Below are positions 45,110 to 56,266 of a stretch of 64,000 bases of DNA, piece by piece; the stretch's first letter is position 1, and every line of letters begins with the position of its first letter. This DNA is from Tolypeutes matacus. Lineage: Eukaryota > Chordata > Mammalia > Cingulata > Chlamyphoridae. The position numbers and the translations under genes are program-made. Where the stretch lies: the NCBI GenBank assembly GCA_026826555.1, contig JAKSZT010053764.1, positions 15,062,213 through 15,126,212 of the forward strand, in the 5' to 3' direction. The notes below the pieces were generated by a model. That model saw only the letters and a program-made list of their open reading frames with translations, did no database searches and was not told the origin of the DNA.

Positions 45110-45592
45110 TATGGGGTCCATCTGTGTTATAGCATGTATCAGCAATCTGTTCCTTTTAATTACTAAATAGTATTCCATTGTTCAGCTAAACCACATTTTA
45201 TCTATTTACAAGGAGGATGCTGAACATCTGGATTATTTCCACATGTTTGGCTATTATAAATAATATACATAACGCTGCTAGAAACATTTGCATAAAAGTC
45301 TAGCATAAAAGTGGAGTTAGTGAGTTATATGGTAAAAGTCCATGTTTCCCTTTTTAAGAAACTGTTTTTCAAAGTGGCTGCACATTTTACATTTCCATCA
45401 GCAATGTATGAGGGGTCCAATTCTCCACATCTTCCACATCCACCACTTATTATATAGCCTTTTGGATTATAGCCATTCTAGTGAGTATGAAGCCATATGA
45501 CTTTAATATGCATTCCTCAAATAACTATTGATGTTGAACATCTTTTCATGTTTATACTATGCAAATTGTACCTGGATAAAAAAAGCTATTAC
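45110..45592 (-). mobile_element. L1 3' region, antisense
   Basis: TAAATAGTATTCCATTGTTCAGC, ACATGTTTGGCTATTATAAATA, TGGTAAAAGTCCATGTTTCCC and CACATTTTACATTTCCATCAGC. Confidence 0.78.
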
Positions 45593-45627
45593 AAAAAATG
45601 AATCATACAAAAATAAATAGTATGGAA

Positions 45628-45870
45628 GTTAAAAAAGTGGACTTGAGAATCAGCTAGACCAGGATTTAAATCTAGGCTCTGACACTGCTTAGCTGTGTGA
45701 CACGGGGCAATTTATTTAATCTTCAAAAACCTCAGTTTTACATCTAGAAAAGGAAATAACAGTACCTACCACAAAGGATCCTTGTGAGAAGGTTAAAGCA
45801 TGGAAAGTGCCTTGCTTAGTGCCTAGTACATGACAAGTATTTAATAAACATTAGCTATTTCATTACAGAA
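45628..45870 (+). mobile_element. MIR, near full length
   Basis: AAGTGGACTTGAGAATCAG, TAGGCTCTGACACTGCTTAGCTG, TGTGACACGGGGCAATTTATT, AACCTCAGTTTTACATCT and AGTGCCTAGTACATGACAAG in the standard MIR order. Confidence 0.9.
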
Positions 45871-45907
45871 AAAAAATTTACAAAAAATAATTACCCTTTG
45901 TACTTCA

Positions 45908-45908
<1 letters not shown>

Positions 45909-45942
<34 letters not shown>
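45909..45942. repeat. (TG)n microsatellite
   Basis: About seventeen TG units. Confidence 0.97.
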
Positions 45943-46720
45943 CTAGAATAAGCCCACAGTGACTATTAACTATTTTTTTATTTACACAAAATTAATTTTT
46001 TTTAATTGTCAACAATGTTCTCAAGTCTAAAGTTTGTCAAAAGCTATCCTACTGATATGGCAAATTTACATTTGTATAGTAATAAATATCTTTCTGAAGA
46101 AAATCATCATTGGTATAAACTAAGCATAATAATTGAAAAACAGTGTATATGTAACAGTTAAATGAAAAGGAAAGAGAAAAGTTAAAGATCTCACTTCATG
46201 TGTCCTCTAGGGGCTTCTCATGTTCTCATTCATCCCTCAGAACATTTTACTATACAGTTTTTACAGATGAGGAAATTCAGGACCAGGAGATAAGTAACTT
46301 GGTCAATGTTATACAGGTCATAAGTTGTTAACTCCAAAGTAAAAATGAAAATGAGCTATCGAACTAAACGTTAATTAATTTTCACGACTAATACACGAGG
46401 ATACTATACTTTTTATTTTTCCCAAGGCATGTTAGTTTTATAAATAACTATAATATGTGGTATTGAAAAAGTATACTTAGTACTTTTTAAAAGAATACAG
46501 ATAACCATACTACATTGTCTTAATAACACAGTGAAAGGGGAGGGAGGTTGTATTTAAGAGTATGATAAATACTAACTTTTCCTTCATCAGAAACAAGTCT
46601 GAATAATTCAAAAATATAAAATATGTATTTACTCAGACTCCTATCTAGAAATAAACATATCAAAATTAATATGTTTAGAGTTAACATATATTTGACTCCT
46701 ACTGCCTAACCATAAAAACC
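45943..46720. other. Mostly unassigned intron with a MIR remnant
   Basis: 46220-46330 (TCAGAACATTTTACTATACAG, TTTACAGATGAGGAAATTCAGG) is an antisense MIR; the rest shows nothing recognisable. Confidence 0.5.
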
Positions 46721-46723
46721 TTG

Positions 46724-46801
46724 AGAGGGGTGCGGGCATGGCTCAGTGGCTAAGTGCCTGCTTCCCATATACTAAGTCCCGGGTTCAATGCCCAGTTCCT
46801 C

Positions 46802-46834
<33 letters not shown>
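46724..46834 (+). mobile_element. Short tRNA-derived SINE
   Basis: GAGGGGTGCGGGCATGGCTCAG, GCCTGCTTCCCATATAC, CCCGGGTTCAATGCCC and a 29-bp poly(A). Confidence 0.85.
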
Positions 46835-46840
<6 letters not shown>

Positions 46841-47509
46841 CAAAAAATTTACAAAAATCATGCATGTTTTCATTTACTTTTGATTAAATGGTTCAAAAAT
46901 CTTTTTTTTTTTTAATTCTTAAGTTCAAACCCATAACAAAAATCTTTTATTTGAGCCATAATTTTAAAACTTAACACATCAGATTTTCTTACATACGAAG
47001 TGGGAGCACAGCATACTTAAGACCTTAAAAGATTTCAAAGTTAAATCTCTACATTTAATGAATATAAATGAAGGAAACCCATTCCTCCTAAAGAAACACA
47101 CATTTTGTATCATCATTCTCCCAAACCCAGACTAGCCACCATACCCAGTGGAAATTTTCTAACTAATACCTGTATTCACTCTACTTTTCTTGAATTAAAT
47201 TGCTGTTACCATCATTTTCCTATGGAGGAAGGAGCAAGAGATGGAAAAGCAGTGTTTCTTTTAATCTTTCTTCACTTTGTGGGCAAATACAGCTAACTGT
47301 ACTCTTCAGGTCATTCATGAAACTACATTATCTGCATAATTTATGACCTGGAGTAGTATATGTCCTGATAACTTTTGTAGAAGAATTTCACCCATTTCAT
47401 ACATGATAAAGTTCATCATAATTTGCCTACACAAGAACAATATAAGTTTTACATTTAAGCAGACGGCTGCTCTTCACTTTCCCAACTTGACCTTCAACTT
47501 TATAGATAT
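46835..47509. other. Unassigned intronic DNA
   Basis: No gene or repeat is recognised. The frames at 47105-47296 and 47343-47570 are short and unlike known proteins. Confidence 0.4.
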
Positions 47510-47523
47510 AAAAGTCAGGCTGC

Positions 47524-48225
47524 GCGAATATTCTCGCTGTCCTGATTTTGTGATAATCAGGATAGGCTAAATATTCGCTATATTAGAAACCATGCATGTG
47601 TCCCCAGACCTAATTTTTTTCCCTAGGTCTGGTTTATAGAATGCTGGTAATAAACCAAGTCTGATTTATTTTATGTCCATCCTGTATGGGAAATGACTGT
47701 AACTCTGGGTATCTTTGGTCAACCTTAAGAGATGTAGCTGGGGGATGGATGTGGCTCAAATGGTTGAGCGTCCATCTTCCATAGGGAGGGACCTGGGTTT
47801 GATCCCTGGGACCTCCCGGTAAAAAGAAAATAAAAGAAAAATATAGAAGGCGTGTGGGCCGTCAGGCCCCATGCATGGGTGCACCGCCAAGCCGCACAGC
47901 AAGATGATGATGTAACAAGAGAGTGACACAAGGGAGAGCCAAGATGAGATGTGCCAAAAAACCTGGAACTAAGGTGGTGCAGGCGGTAGGACGCCTCTTT
48001 CCCAAATTGGAGGTTCCGAGGATTGAATCCTGGCAAAGACAGGAGGAGAAGGATGAGAGGAGAGGGCAGGAAACAGACACAGAGAATTGCCCAGCAGATG
48101 GACACAAAAAAAGCAAAACCAGGGCGGGAGGGGGATGTTAAAATGGATAAAAATAAATAAATTTTTTTGGGGGAAAAAAAAAAAAAAACTATTAAAAACG
48201 ATTGACAAATTTTGAGTTTAAAAAA
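47524..48225 (+). mobile_element. Composite SINE-like retroposon, copy 2, with 3' transduction
   Basis: TSD AAAAGTCAGGCTGC at 47510-47523 and 48226-48239. The 47524-48188 core has the same order as copy 1: unrecognised head from GCGAATATTCTCGCTG, first tRNA-like unit (47744-47820), middle with the GCACCGCCAAGCCGCACAGC segment, second tRNA-like unit (~47970-48035), tail and poly(A). About twenty substitutions separate the two copies. After its poly(A) a further 31 bp (48189-48219) and a second A-run precede the right TSD, which fits read-through transcription from the source locus. Confidence 0.92.
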
Positions 48226-48239
48226 AAAAGTCAGGCTGC

Positions 48240-49595
48240 CAAACCCCTCTGGAAATAAAAGTTAAATCTGAAGTAAAAATCTAAAATCAGGAGAGAAAAG
48301 AAAAATCAATACTAGTGGAACTACTCCACCTATTTCTTCAAATCATAAATTTAGACCAATTCATTAAATGTTAAGCCTCAAAAATAAACAGTAATATTGA
48401 TGCAGGTTGATTTTTACAATGTCATTTGATCTGGCACAGTTTTATACATTTGCTTTTATATTACTGCAACTTTCAGAACAAAAGGGAAAGTGGGTAAAAT
48501 TGAGTTTATGTGACTTGATATATAAAGAGAGCAAAAATGACTAGAAACAAACGGTTCACTGTATTGCTAGTACAAGTGATAAGAAATTATCATAGGATTG
48601 AATAAATATCTCCAACTATGTCAAGGCTCACTTAAAAAAAAGTCTGGACTCAGGTGTTTGTTCAACATTCGAGACCCTAATTGCAGTTCTCATTAACTTT
48701 ATTCTGTTACATAATACGAACAGGACACAGGTGTGCTCCCTGAGCCTGCAACTCCCTTGTGAGAGCAATTGCTGCTTCCTCTTCTTTGGTTACTAAATGT
48801 GCCACCTGACCACAGGACAATATATTAATCTCAGAGGAACACAGCAGGATATATGTTTTCATGAAACAAAAGGGGGTGAAGAAGAGGACAAAGGACTGCA
48901 TTCAGAGCCCAGAGAGGGGGAGAGACAGACACCACCAACTCTCCCAACTCTAATAAAATCCAAATCCTTGCACACCCATTACAAGTTTATGATCAAAATT
49001 ATGAGTGTCAAATGATTCTGAAATAATTCTCTTCAACCAAGGATAACCTGGAGATGCTGAGGTTCCAAAAAGGGGGTTTTCAAGAGTTAGGCAAATGAAC
49101 TAAGAATCGTTCATCTGAGAAACTCAATATAAATCTGTATTTTCTCTTGTTCTGTTTTCCTTATTTATCTCCCACCCAACCCTAATAAACTTTCATAAAA
49201 CTCAATATCCCCTAATTTTAAGCCTTTTCTACGAAGGACTTGAACCTTCGCAGGATGCACAGCAAAATTACAGATCTCCAGGAATACATGACAGAAACAG
49301 TATAAGAACTGGGGTAACAAATTAGGATCAGGTCCAGATGCAGGAGAAGCTCTGAGCACCAATCCCTACAGTACTGGAAGTTCTCTCCTCAGCTACAATC
49401 CACTCACAATTCTACTCAACCATCAGAAATGCGGATTCTAAGGAGAACCTTTTTTTTTTCTTTCCCCAGAGAACCCATTTAAATCTACAGCTGGCTCTGC
49501 CAGGGCTCAGATACTGACAACTGCGGTGATACTGACAACTGACAACCTGTGGTGATACTGACAACCCTACAGAAACCCAGATTATAAACTTAACA
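48240..49595. other. Unassigned intronic DNA
   Basis: No gene is recognised. 49510-49565 repeats GATACTGACAACTG-like units three times. Confidence 0.4.
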
Positions 49596-49597
49596 TT

Positions 49598-49800
49598 TGG
49601 AGCAGGGTTCTTAAGTTTTTTTGTTCCATGGACCCCTTTGCCAGTCAGGTGAAAACCACAAACCCCTTACTAAGTCCACATTATATTGTGTACTATTTAA
49701 TAAATATATCACACCCTCACCAACACGTCCCACAAGAATAATGTTAATTTGAATTTCAATCCAAGCTCAAGGACCTCTTTAAGAACCCTTGATTTAGAGC
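49598..49800. mobile_element. hAT-type MER DNA transposon relic
   Basis: GCAGGGTTCTTAAGTTTTTTTG, CCATGGACCCCTTTGCCAGTC and the complementary-looking end AGGACCTCTTTAAGAACCCTTG suggest terminal inverted repeats of a Charlie-type non-autonomous element. Confidence 0.55.
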
Positions 49801-50685
49801 AATAAAAAATTGAAATAAATGCAATGAAATATATTTTTATGAGAGAATTTTTTTAATTAAAATTGATTTCAATTATAGGATGGACACACACACCATCTCA
49901 GATTAAGGGTGGGAAGATGAATTATATAGACAATCTTTCAGAGCTATAACTAGATCTACAGGTCCAAACCTGCAATTCCCTCCTCAATACCTTACTGACC
50001 CTGATCATGTCATTTATACCCAAATATTCTTAAATCATTTTTTCAAGAGTATTATCTGGCACCTATAAGAATAAGGAGAGTATTTTCAAACACATCATGC
50101 CAAAGACCACTTCGTTCCATCTCCCCTGGGTCTGGGCCACCATCACCTCTTCACTAGATAACTCCACCTACCCAACTGGACTCACTGCTTCCACTTCGCC
50201 CTCCCACCAAATTCATTCTTCACACAGAAGCCGGTGTTATCTCCTTGAAATAATGTCACAAGTCCATCAATGCTTCTCACTGCACTTAGAATAAAATCTC
50301 CAATGCTTTACTATGGTCTGAGCCCAATACAATCTGGCCCCTTCCAGGCCTCTCACCTTAATTTAGGGCCCTCACTGAGCCCCAACCCTATTGAGTATCT
50401 TTTGATTTCTCTCACACATGAAGTTCAGGTCAGCTTCCAGGCCTCCGTACTTACTATTCTTTCTATCCCCACATTTTGAAAAGGATGGCTTCTTTTTTAT
50501 CCTTTGAGTTTCTACTTCAGTGTCTTCATTTTACAATCCCTAAGATGTTACCACCAGAATATGAACTCCATGAGGGCAGGAACTTCTTTCTGTTTCTGTA
50601 CCGCCCACTTGCACACCCCTAGCATCTGGCATAGCGTGTGGTACACAGTAGGCCCCCTCCATGTTTGGTGAACAAATAACTAAAA
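49801..50685. other. Unassigned intronic DNA
   Basis: 50100-50660 carries sequence resembling an old L2 or other LINE 3' region (CATGAGGGCAGGAACTTCTTTCTGTTT near 50570), not firmly assigned. Confidence 0.4.
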
Positions 50686-50689
50686 AAAA

Positions 50690-50944
50690 ATTTTTTTTAA
50701 TCAAATAGGCAAATTTACAGAGACAGAAAGTAAATGAGTGGTTGCCTAGGGTATGGGTGGTTGTAGGAAATGGGAAATAACTGCTGATGAGTTTATTTTG
50801 GGGGTGATGAAAATGTTCTAGAATTAGTAGTAATGGTTGCACAACTCTATGAATATTCTAAAAGCCACTGAATTATACACTTTAAATGAATGAATTATAT
50901 GATACGTGAATTCTATCTCAATAAATCTGTTATACATTTTTTTA
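50690..50944 (+). mobile_element. L1 3' end fragment
   Basis: ACAGAGACAGAAAGTAAATGAG, GGTTGCCTAGGGTATGG, GGGGTGATGAAAATGTTCTAGA and TATCTCAATAAATCTGTTA. Confidence 0.8.
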
Positions 50945-50946
50945 AT

Positions 50947-51045
50947 AGAAGGAAAGGAAAAAAGGAAGAGAAAGAAGAAGGGGAGGAGGAGTGGAGGAGA
51001 CGAGAGGGGAGGGAGAGAGGACGAAAGGAAGGAAGACAGGGCATC
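50947..51045. repeat. Polypurine tract
   Basis: Almost 100 bases of A and G on the plus strand (GGAAGAGAAAGAAGAAGG and GAGGGGAGGGAGAGAGG segments) with only isolated pyrimidines. The predicted frames across it on both strands are composition artefacts. Confidence 0.9.
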
Positions 51046-51234
51046 CTGCCAAATTGAGATGGCTTCCCTTAAGGCAGCTATACCATGATGTCCACCCACA
51101 GGGAAGAAGTAATGGGAAGTCCACAGACAAGTCATTGGGAGGGGGAGAGGGATGTGGGGTAGGGCTAGAAAAAGAGGGAGGGAGGAAGGAAGGATATAGA
51201 TCAGTATTTAACCTTCAGATTGAAAACTGTCCTC

Positions 51235-51895
51235 TATATTTGTACATAAATGTTCACAGCAGCATTATTCAGAACAGCCAAAAGGTAGGAGCAACCCAAG
51301 TTGCATCAAAAGATAAATGAATAGGGAAGCGGCTGTGGCTCAATCAGTAGGGCTCCCATTTACCATATGGGAGGCCCCGGGTTCGGTTCCCGGGACCTCC
51401 TGGTGAAGGCAAGCCCGCCTGCACGGCGTGGTTAGCTGACCCAGTGAGCACAAGCAGCAAGGGGGGGATAAATGAATAAATAAATAAAATCTTTAAAAAA
51501 AAAAAAAAAAAAAGATAAATGAATAAACAAAATGTGGTATATCTCCATGTAGCGGTATATTATTCAGACAAAAAGAAATGAAGTTCTGACACATATGAAA
51601 ACATAGATGAACCCTGAAGACATGTTGAGTGAAATAGGCAAGACACAAAAGGACAGATGGTGTATAATTTCACTTATATGAAATAACTAGAATATGAAAT
51701 TCATAGAGACAGAAAGTAGATTACAGGTTGGGAGGATGGTGAGTTAAAGCTTAATGGATACAGAGTTTCTGATTAGGGAGATGGAAAAATTTTGGTAATG
51801 GATGGTGATGAATACATAACACTGTGAATGTAATTAATGCAACTGAACTGTAGGCTTGAAAGTAGTTAAAATGGGGACTTTTATGAGGGAGAGGG
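51235..51895 (+). mobile_element. L1 3' end, split by a DAS-SINE
   Basis: TTCACAGCAGCATTATTCAGA, GTAGGAGCAACCCAAGTTGC, AATAAACAAAATGTGGTATATC and GGTAATGGATGGTGATGAATAC, with the SINE at 51324-51509 inside. Confidence 0.85.
51324..51509 (+). mobile_element. DAS-SINE, full length, young
   Basis: GGGAAGCGGCTGTGGCTCAA, GGGTTCGGTTCCCGGGACC, GATAAATGAATAAATAAATA and poly(A). TSD AAAAGATAAATGAATA at 51308-51323 and 51510-51525. Confidence 0.96.
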
Positions 51896-52211
51896 CAAAC
51901 TGTCCTAGCTGAGAATCTGATGAACACTATGAACCTCCTCAGTTTCTATGAGCCATCCCTGGTTTGAAAACTGAACAAAAACAAAAACAAAAACAAACAA
52001 ACAAAAAAAAAAAAATCCTAGAATACAACCTAGGCTAAAGAATTAAAATAAAAATTATTCTTTAAAGAAATCATATACCCTAAATGGAATAACAAGACCA
52101 AAGACATTCAAAAAGATTCCTTTGAAGAAATAAATTCCCACATCATGAAGTCTAAAAGCATAATTTAAAGGCCAAGTAACTATTTTTCATTTAATGGCTC
52201 TGAGGACAATT
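51896..52211. other. Intron next to the first coding exon, unassigned
   Basis: Contains an (AAAAC)n tract at 51974-52003; no gene. Confidence 0.5.
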
Positions 52212-52213
52212 AC

Positions 52214-52373
52214 CTTTGCAAGACCTGCTCGATGAGCTCCTTTAGACTCCATGTAAGCAAGGTATTTGTTGAAATTCCGGAACTCCTCCATGGAGGGTCT
52301 GAAGGTCATGATCTTGCAGCTGGGGTTCAGAGGACTCTCTGCCTCAGCCTCCTCCATGATGGCTAGGACAGCT
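52214..52373 (-). CDS. KDM4C: KDM4C first coding exon (5' UTR end plus residues 1-48)
   Basis: This is the start of lysine demethylase 4C, a nuclear Fe(II)/2-oxoglutarate dioxygenase that removes di- and trimethyl marks from histone H3K9 and H3K36. The ATG lies at 52357-52355 in a strong Kozak context (GCCATCATGG), and 48 complete codons follow. Residues such as [20 protein letters not shown] and [10 protein letters not shown] match the KDM4C N-terminus and open the JmjN domain. The acceptor is a pyrimidine-rich TTCTCTCTGTAG ending at 52374, and the donor is AAG|GTAATT at 52214/52213, phase 0. KDM4A and KDM4B differ clearly at the extreme N-terminus, so the paralogue call is firm. Compared with the human protein as I remember it, there are a few substitutions (residues 3, 6 and 28). 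The 16 bp before the ATG are 5' UTR. The upstream non-coding exon and promoter are not in the window. Confidence 0.95.
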
Positions 52374-52415
52374 CTACAGAGAGAATGATAGAGTCATAGG
52401 TGCTGAATCAGTAGG

Positions 52416-53047
52416 TGTGGCAGTTTGATATTATTTATAAATCCCCAAAAAGTAAAAGATTTGTAAACTGGTCTGTTCCTCTGGGTATGATATGCTCTGA
52501 ATGCATTAGATTCAGCTGACATGTCTTGAGTAAACTACCTGTTAAGATTAGGGCTTTGATTTGACCACGTCAGTAAGGCATGACTCAGAGTTGAGTCCTT
52601 GCCCCTTTAGTGGGCTGATATAAATGGGCACTCACTCAAGAAGACACACAATAGAGAGAGCACGCGCTCCATATATGTCAGAGGAGAGAGGCTCAAACCG
52701 CTAAAGCCGGGTAAAGATGAGTCATTTGCCTGACAGTTTGCAGCTGAGCAGCTGATAAGGTCTGGAAGGAAACGAGCCCTATGCCAGACTGACAAAGGAA
52801 GCCCATAGCTGAGATGGGAAGAAGCTGGGCCCACAGAACCTTAAGAGGAAGAAGGAAGGAGAGACCAAACAGAAATTGCCCGCCATCTTGCTTCAACATG
52901 TGGCAACTGACTATGATGAGAAAGCTGCCTTGAGTTTGACTCTTTAGGGCCTTGTGACTGTAAGCTTTTACCCCAAATAAATACCCTTTATAAAAGCCAA
53001 CAGATTTCTGGTACTTTGCATCAGCAGCCCTTTGGCTGACTAATACA
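52416..53047 (+). mobile_element. Solo LTR, MaLR/ERVL-like, 42 bp from a KDM4C acceptor
   Basis: It starts TGTGGCAGTTTGATATTATTT and ends GGCTGACTAATACA, with the 5-bp TSD GTAGG at 52411-52415 and 53048-53052. It is antisense to KDM4C and lies in the 5'-UTR intron immediately upstream of the first coding exon. It contains AAACTGGTCTGTTCCTCTGG, GCTTTTACCCCAAATAAATACC and a likely AATAAA signal. Confidence 0.93.
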
Positions 53048-53052
53048 GTAGG

Positions 53053-53640
53053 TAAGGGCAGGGGTCATTTCTCAGGTGCAGACTTGCTCCCAGATAACCT
53101 ATAAGCTCCCTTAGCAGGCACTCTGCTCTTTGTTACTCATCATCCCTCTCTACCACCCTCTTAAAAGCCTCCCTTGTCTTTCCCTAGTCTCCTGGAAAAA
53201 ACTGCCTCTAGTATCTCCTCCTGCCAAGCTCCTATTCCTGGCATTGAATCACTGACCTAACTCTACTTCTTGCCTCCTCAAAATCCTTTCAAGTAAAAAT
53301 GAATTTCCTAACTTTGCAAGTTTATAGAAGATGCTACTCCTATGTACACCAGTTGTGGAATGGACTCTCGCATACCTGTATAAAGCCTATTCTAGGTTGA
53401 GTGGACTGTGGACAAAGTACAGAGTTTATTCAGGTATACTTCCAGCTTGTCATAATATGTTTTCTTATAATAATACAAATCATCCATTCAGCAAAACTGT
53501 CATGCCCCAGACTAAAGTACCAGAGACAGAGAAATGAATAAGGCTTCTTCCAAGTTCACCATCTCATTCTGTTGGCACCACAATGTAGAGACCAAACAAA
53601 CCTCAATACAAAAATATACACAGGACAGAGCAACTAACTG
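53053..53640. other. Unassigned intronic DNA
   Basis: C/T-rich sequence with no gene or repeat recognised. Confidence 0.4.
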
Positions 53641-53965
53641 CACATGGTTTAATCAGAAATGAATTCCCTGCAAACGGGGCAGAGTTAAGATACAGAAGAT
53701 GGTGCAGGAGTTTTCCTGATGAGAGACGGAGCATTTCAGGCAGTGGAAATATTTGGAGGTACTGCAGGAGGAAGAGAACATTTTTTCTGTCTAAAGTTTA
53801 GAAAAGAGAGATTACAGGAAATCCAAGTAGAAAAGTAGGTAGTAGGCTTTGCTGTGAAAACACAGGCTTAATCCTGCTGTCTATGAATAGGATGGTTCTC
53901 TCAACAAATACTCATTGAGCACATAATATGTGCCAGGCACAGGGAATGCAAAGATGAGTAAGAAG
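53640..53965 (-). mobile_element. Possible L2 fragment
   Basis: CTCATTGAGCACATAATATGTGCCAGGCACAGG (53920-53945 region) and the preceding GAGCATTTCAGGCAGTGGAAAT are reminiscent of L2/MIR-class old repeats. Confidence 0.45.
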
Positions 53966-54478
53966 TGCTGGAGAGACCACCTCAGAAAGTTGCTTTGTTA
54001 CTGCTCAGGAATCCCACCCCCATCCCACTTCCAGACTCACTAACAGTACCTGGCACCCAACAGTTCAAACAAGAAATCCTCTTAGAATAAATATTAAGAG
54101 GTGAGAAGTAGGGTGGATAAAGGGATAACATGCTATAGGAGAAGTTAAAACAGATCAGGACTACAGATGAAGGTGTGGTCATCAGTCATTTTTAAAAAGT
54201 TTAAATGAGCATTAATCCACAATGCACATGTGAGGTGCTATGAGGAAAATAAAAATTAAACCCTGCCGCCCTTTAGGAACTTACAATATAAATATAAATA
54301 TATATTAATATAGGTCAGAGAATACTCTGGACTCTCCCTGACTCTAGGGGAAGGGGCATGCAAATGAAAACCTTTCAGGCCTCCCCCCACCCACCTTCCT
54401 TCACATTCACAGTTGCACATGCCTGAATCCAATGGCCTCACACATGTACAGTTTTCACAAGGTCCTTTAGAAGCATCC
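53966..54478. other. Unassigned intronic DNA
   Basis: No gene or repeat is recognised. Confidence 0.4.
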
Positions 54479-54490
54479 TGGTCTAGCTCT

Positions 54491-54670
54491 TTTTTTTTTA
54501 AGATTTTATTTATTTATTCATTTATCCCTCCCTTGCTGCTTGTGCTCACTGGGTCAGCTAACCACGCCGTGCGGGCGGGCTTGCCTTCACCAGGAGGCCC
54601 CGGGAACCGAACCCAGGGCCTCCCATATGGTAAACGGGAGCCCTACTGATTGAGCCACAGCCACTTCCCG
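54491..54670 (-). mobile_element. DAS-SINE, full length, antisense
   Basis: Poly(T), AAGATTTTATTTATTTATTC, GGGAACCGAACCCAGGGCC and GAGCCACAGCCACTTCCC. TSD TGGTCTAGCTCT at 54479-54490 and 54671-54682. Confidence 0.95.
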
Positions 54671-54682
54671 TGGTCTAGCTCT

Positions 54683-55885
54683 TGATTAACTTTCTTTTTT
54701 TTTTTTTTAATAATAAAATATCATATCCTATCCCTGGTTTATAAAACACTTGATTGTACAGAAACCATTTTCCCATATATTAGCCTACGTATTTAACAAG
54801 CATCTTTAAACATACAAACAGCATTGGTTTTTTTTTGCTTGTTTTTTGTGTTTTTTTTTATTTATTTTTATCATGGGTAAAAATCAAAATTCTCACAACA
54901 CATACAAACATTTGCAAAATGATATATAAATATATATGCATATATGTGTATTTGCTTACAAAAATGTTATTTATATATATATATATACATATATTTTAAG
55001 AGGTGCTTAGATTACCCAAAATATTACATGGTATATGACCTCACTGATCTGAACTGAGGAAAGTGAGCAGTCTCTGAGAACCATTGTCTAAAAGATAGGT
55101 TAACAAAGACATTGATTAACTTTCATGGCCTTACAGACCTCCACTGGCCGTGCTGTACTGTAAGTTCCCACAATAGTCAATGGCTTGGGCGTCTCTGAAT
55201 AAGTAAAACTCTCATCCTCTGTGCCTCTGCACAAGTTATTCCCTTCCTTGGAGCAGCCCTCACCTGTTTCCTCACCTGGCATTCTGGCCCACCCTCTAGC
55301 TGTCCAACCCTCTCCAGCAGGCCTCAATGTCCCCCACCCCTGTATTCCCACCCACCTCTCTGTATTCCTCATTATAGCAATTACCCTGTCCCAACTGTTG
55401 GCACTTCCAACCACCCAGTAAACTGTAATCTCCTCCAGGGAAAGGCAGACTCTTCACCTTTTTATCCCTGGCCCAGAGCCTGACACCCAGCCTAGCTCAC
55501 ATATCTGCTGCCACTATTATTTGCTAACTGAATGAAAGAAGAAATGCCAAAATTTTTAAAGATCAATTTTTACACAAAATGATACCAAATGCAAGAAAAA
55601 GGAAAATATTGGTCCCAAACACAGAAAAGTGACTTAGAAAACAGTTCCATTGCTTGACAGGTAAAGAATTTAGAATACAAAAATCTGGGTAGTGACAAAG
55701 GGGAAGAAGCCCACAGATTACCCTTTAGAAATATTTGGTACATTGATTGCTGCCTCACTCTTCCCCTGGCCAAAGAACAAGGATGGTCTGAGTATTTCTG
55801 TAGCTACAGGGAAAAGCCACTGAAGAAATTGGAAAACCTGCCAGTCTTCATGTTAAGAATGCCTAACTGCTGGGCATTCAGTAGG
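54683..55885. other. Unassigned intronic DNA
   Basis: T-runs and a (TA)n tract (54968-54986) at the left; the 104-codon frame at 55100-55414 has no recognisable protein or splice context. Confidence 0.4.
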
Positions 55886-55889
55886 TAAT

Positions 55890-56266
55890 GAAACAAGGTC
55901 CCACCACTAATAGTGAAACAGACAATAAGGAAGTGATAAGTGCCATGAAGAAGAACCCAGGGTAAAGAGATAGATTACAAAAGCAAGAGTAGATATTTTA
56001 TACAAGATATAGTAGTCAAGAGATGGATTTCAAAAGAGGTGAAATTTGAGCAGAGGCCTCAAGAAGAGAGTAAATCATGCAGATATTTGAAAGAAGAGCA
56101 CTTCATGCTGATGAAACAGCAAGAAGCACCCTTGGGCTACTGGAGGAATAGCAAGGTGAGTTGTGGCTAGAACTCAGTAAGCAAGTGGGAGAAGAGTGAG
56201 AAATGAAATGGGTAGGTAAGGAGTTTGGCTTCTACTCTGAATGAGATGGGAAGTAATCTTGGGCTC
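55890..56266 (-). mobile_element. L2 LINE, antisense, left part
   Basis: ATAAGTGCCATGAAGAAGAAC, GAGCAGAGGCCTCAAGAAG, AACAGCAAGAAGCACCC and TTGGCTTCTACTCTGAATGAGATGGG follow the order of an antisense L2. It is cut by the LTR at 56267 and resumes at about 57105. Confidence 0.75.

Noticed and set aside
50988..51320. 109-codon basic/acidic frame
   Set aside because: It is produced by the polypurine tract followed by L1 sequence.
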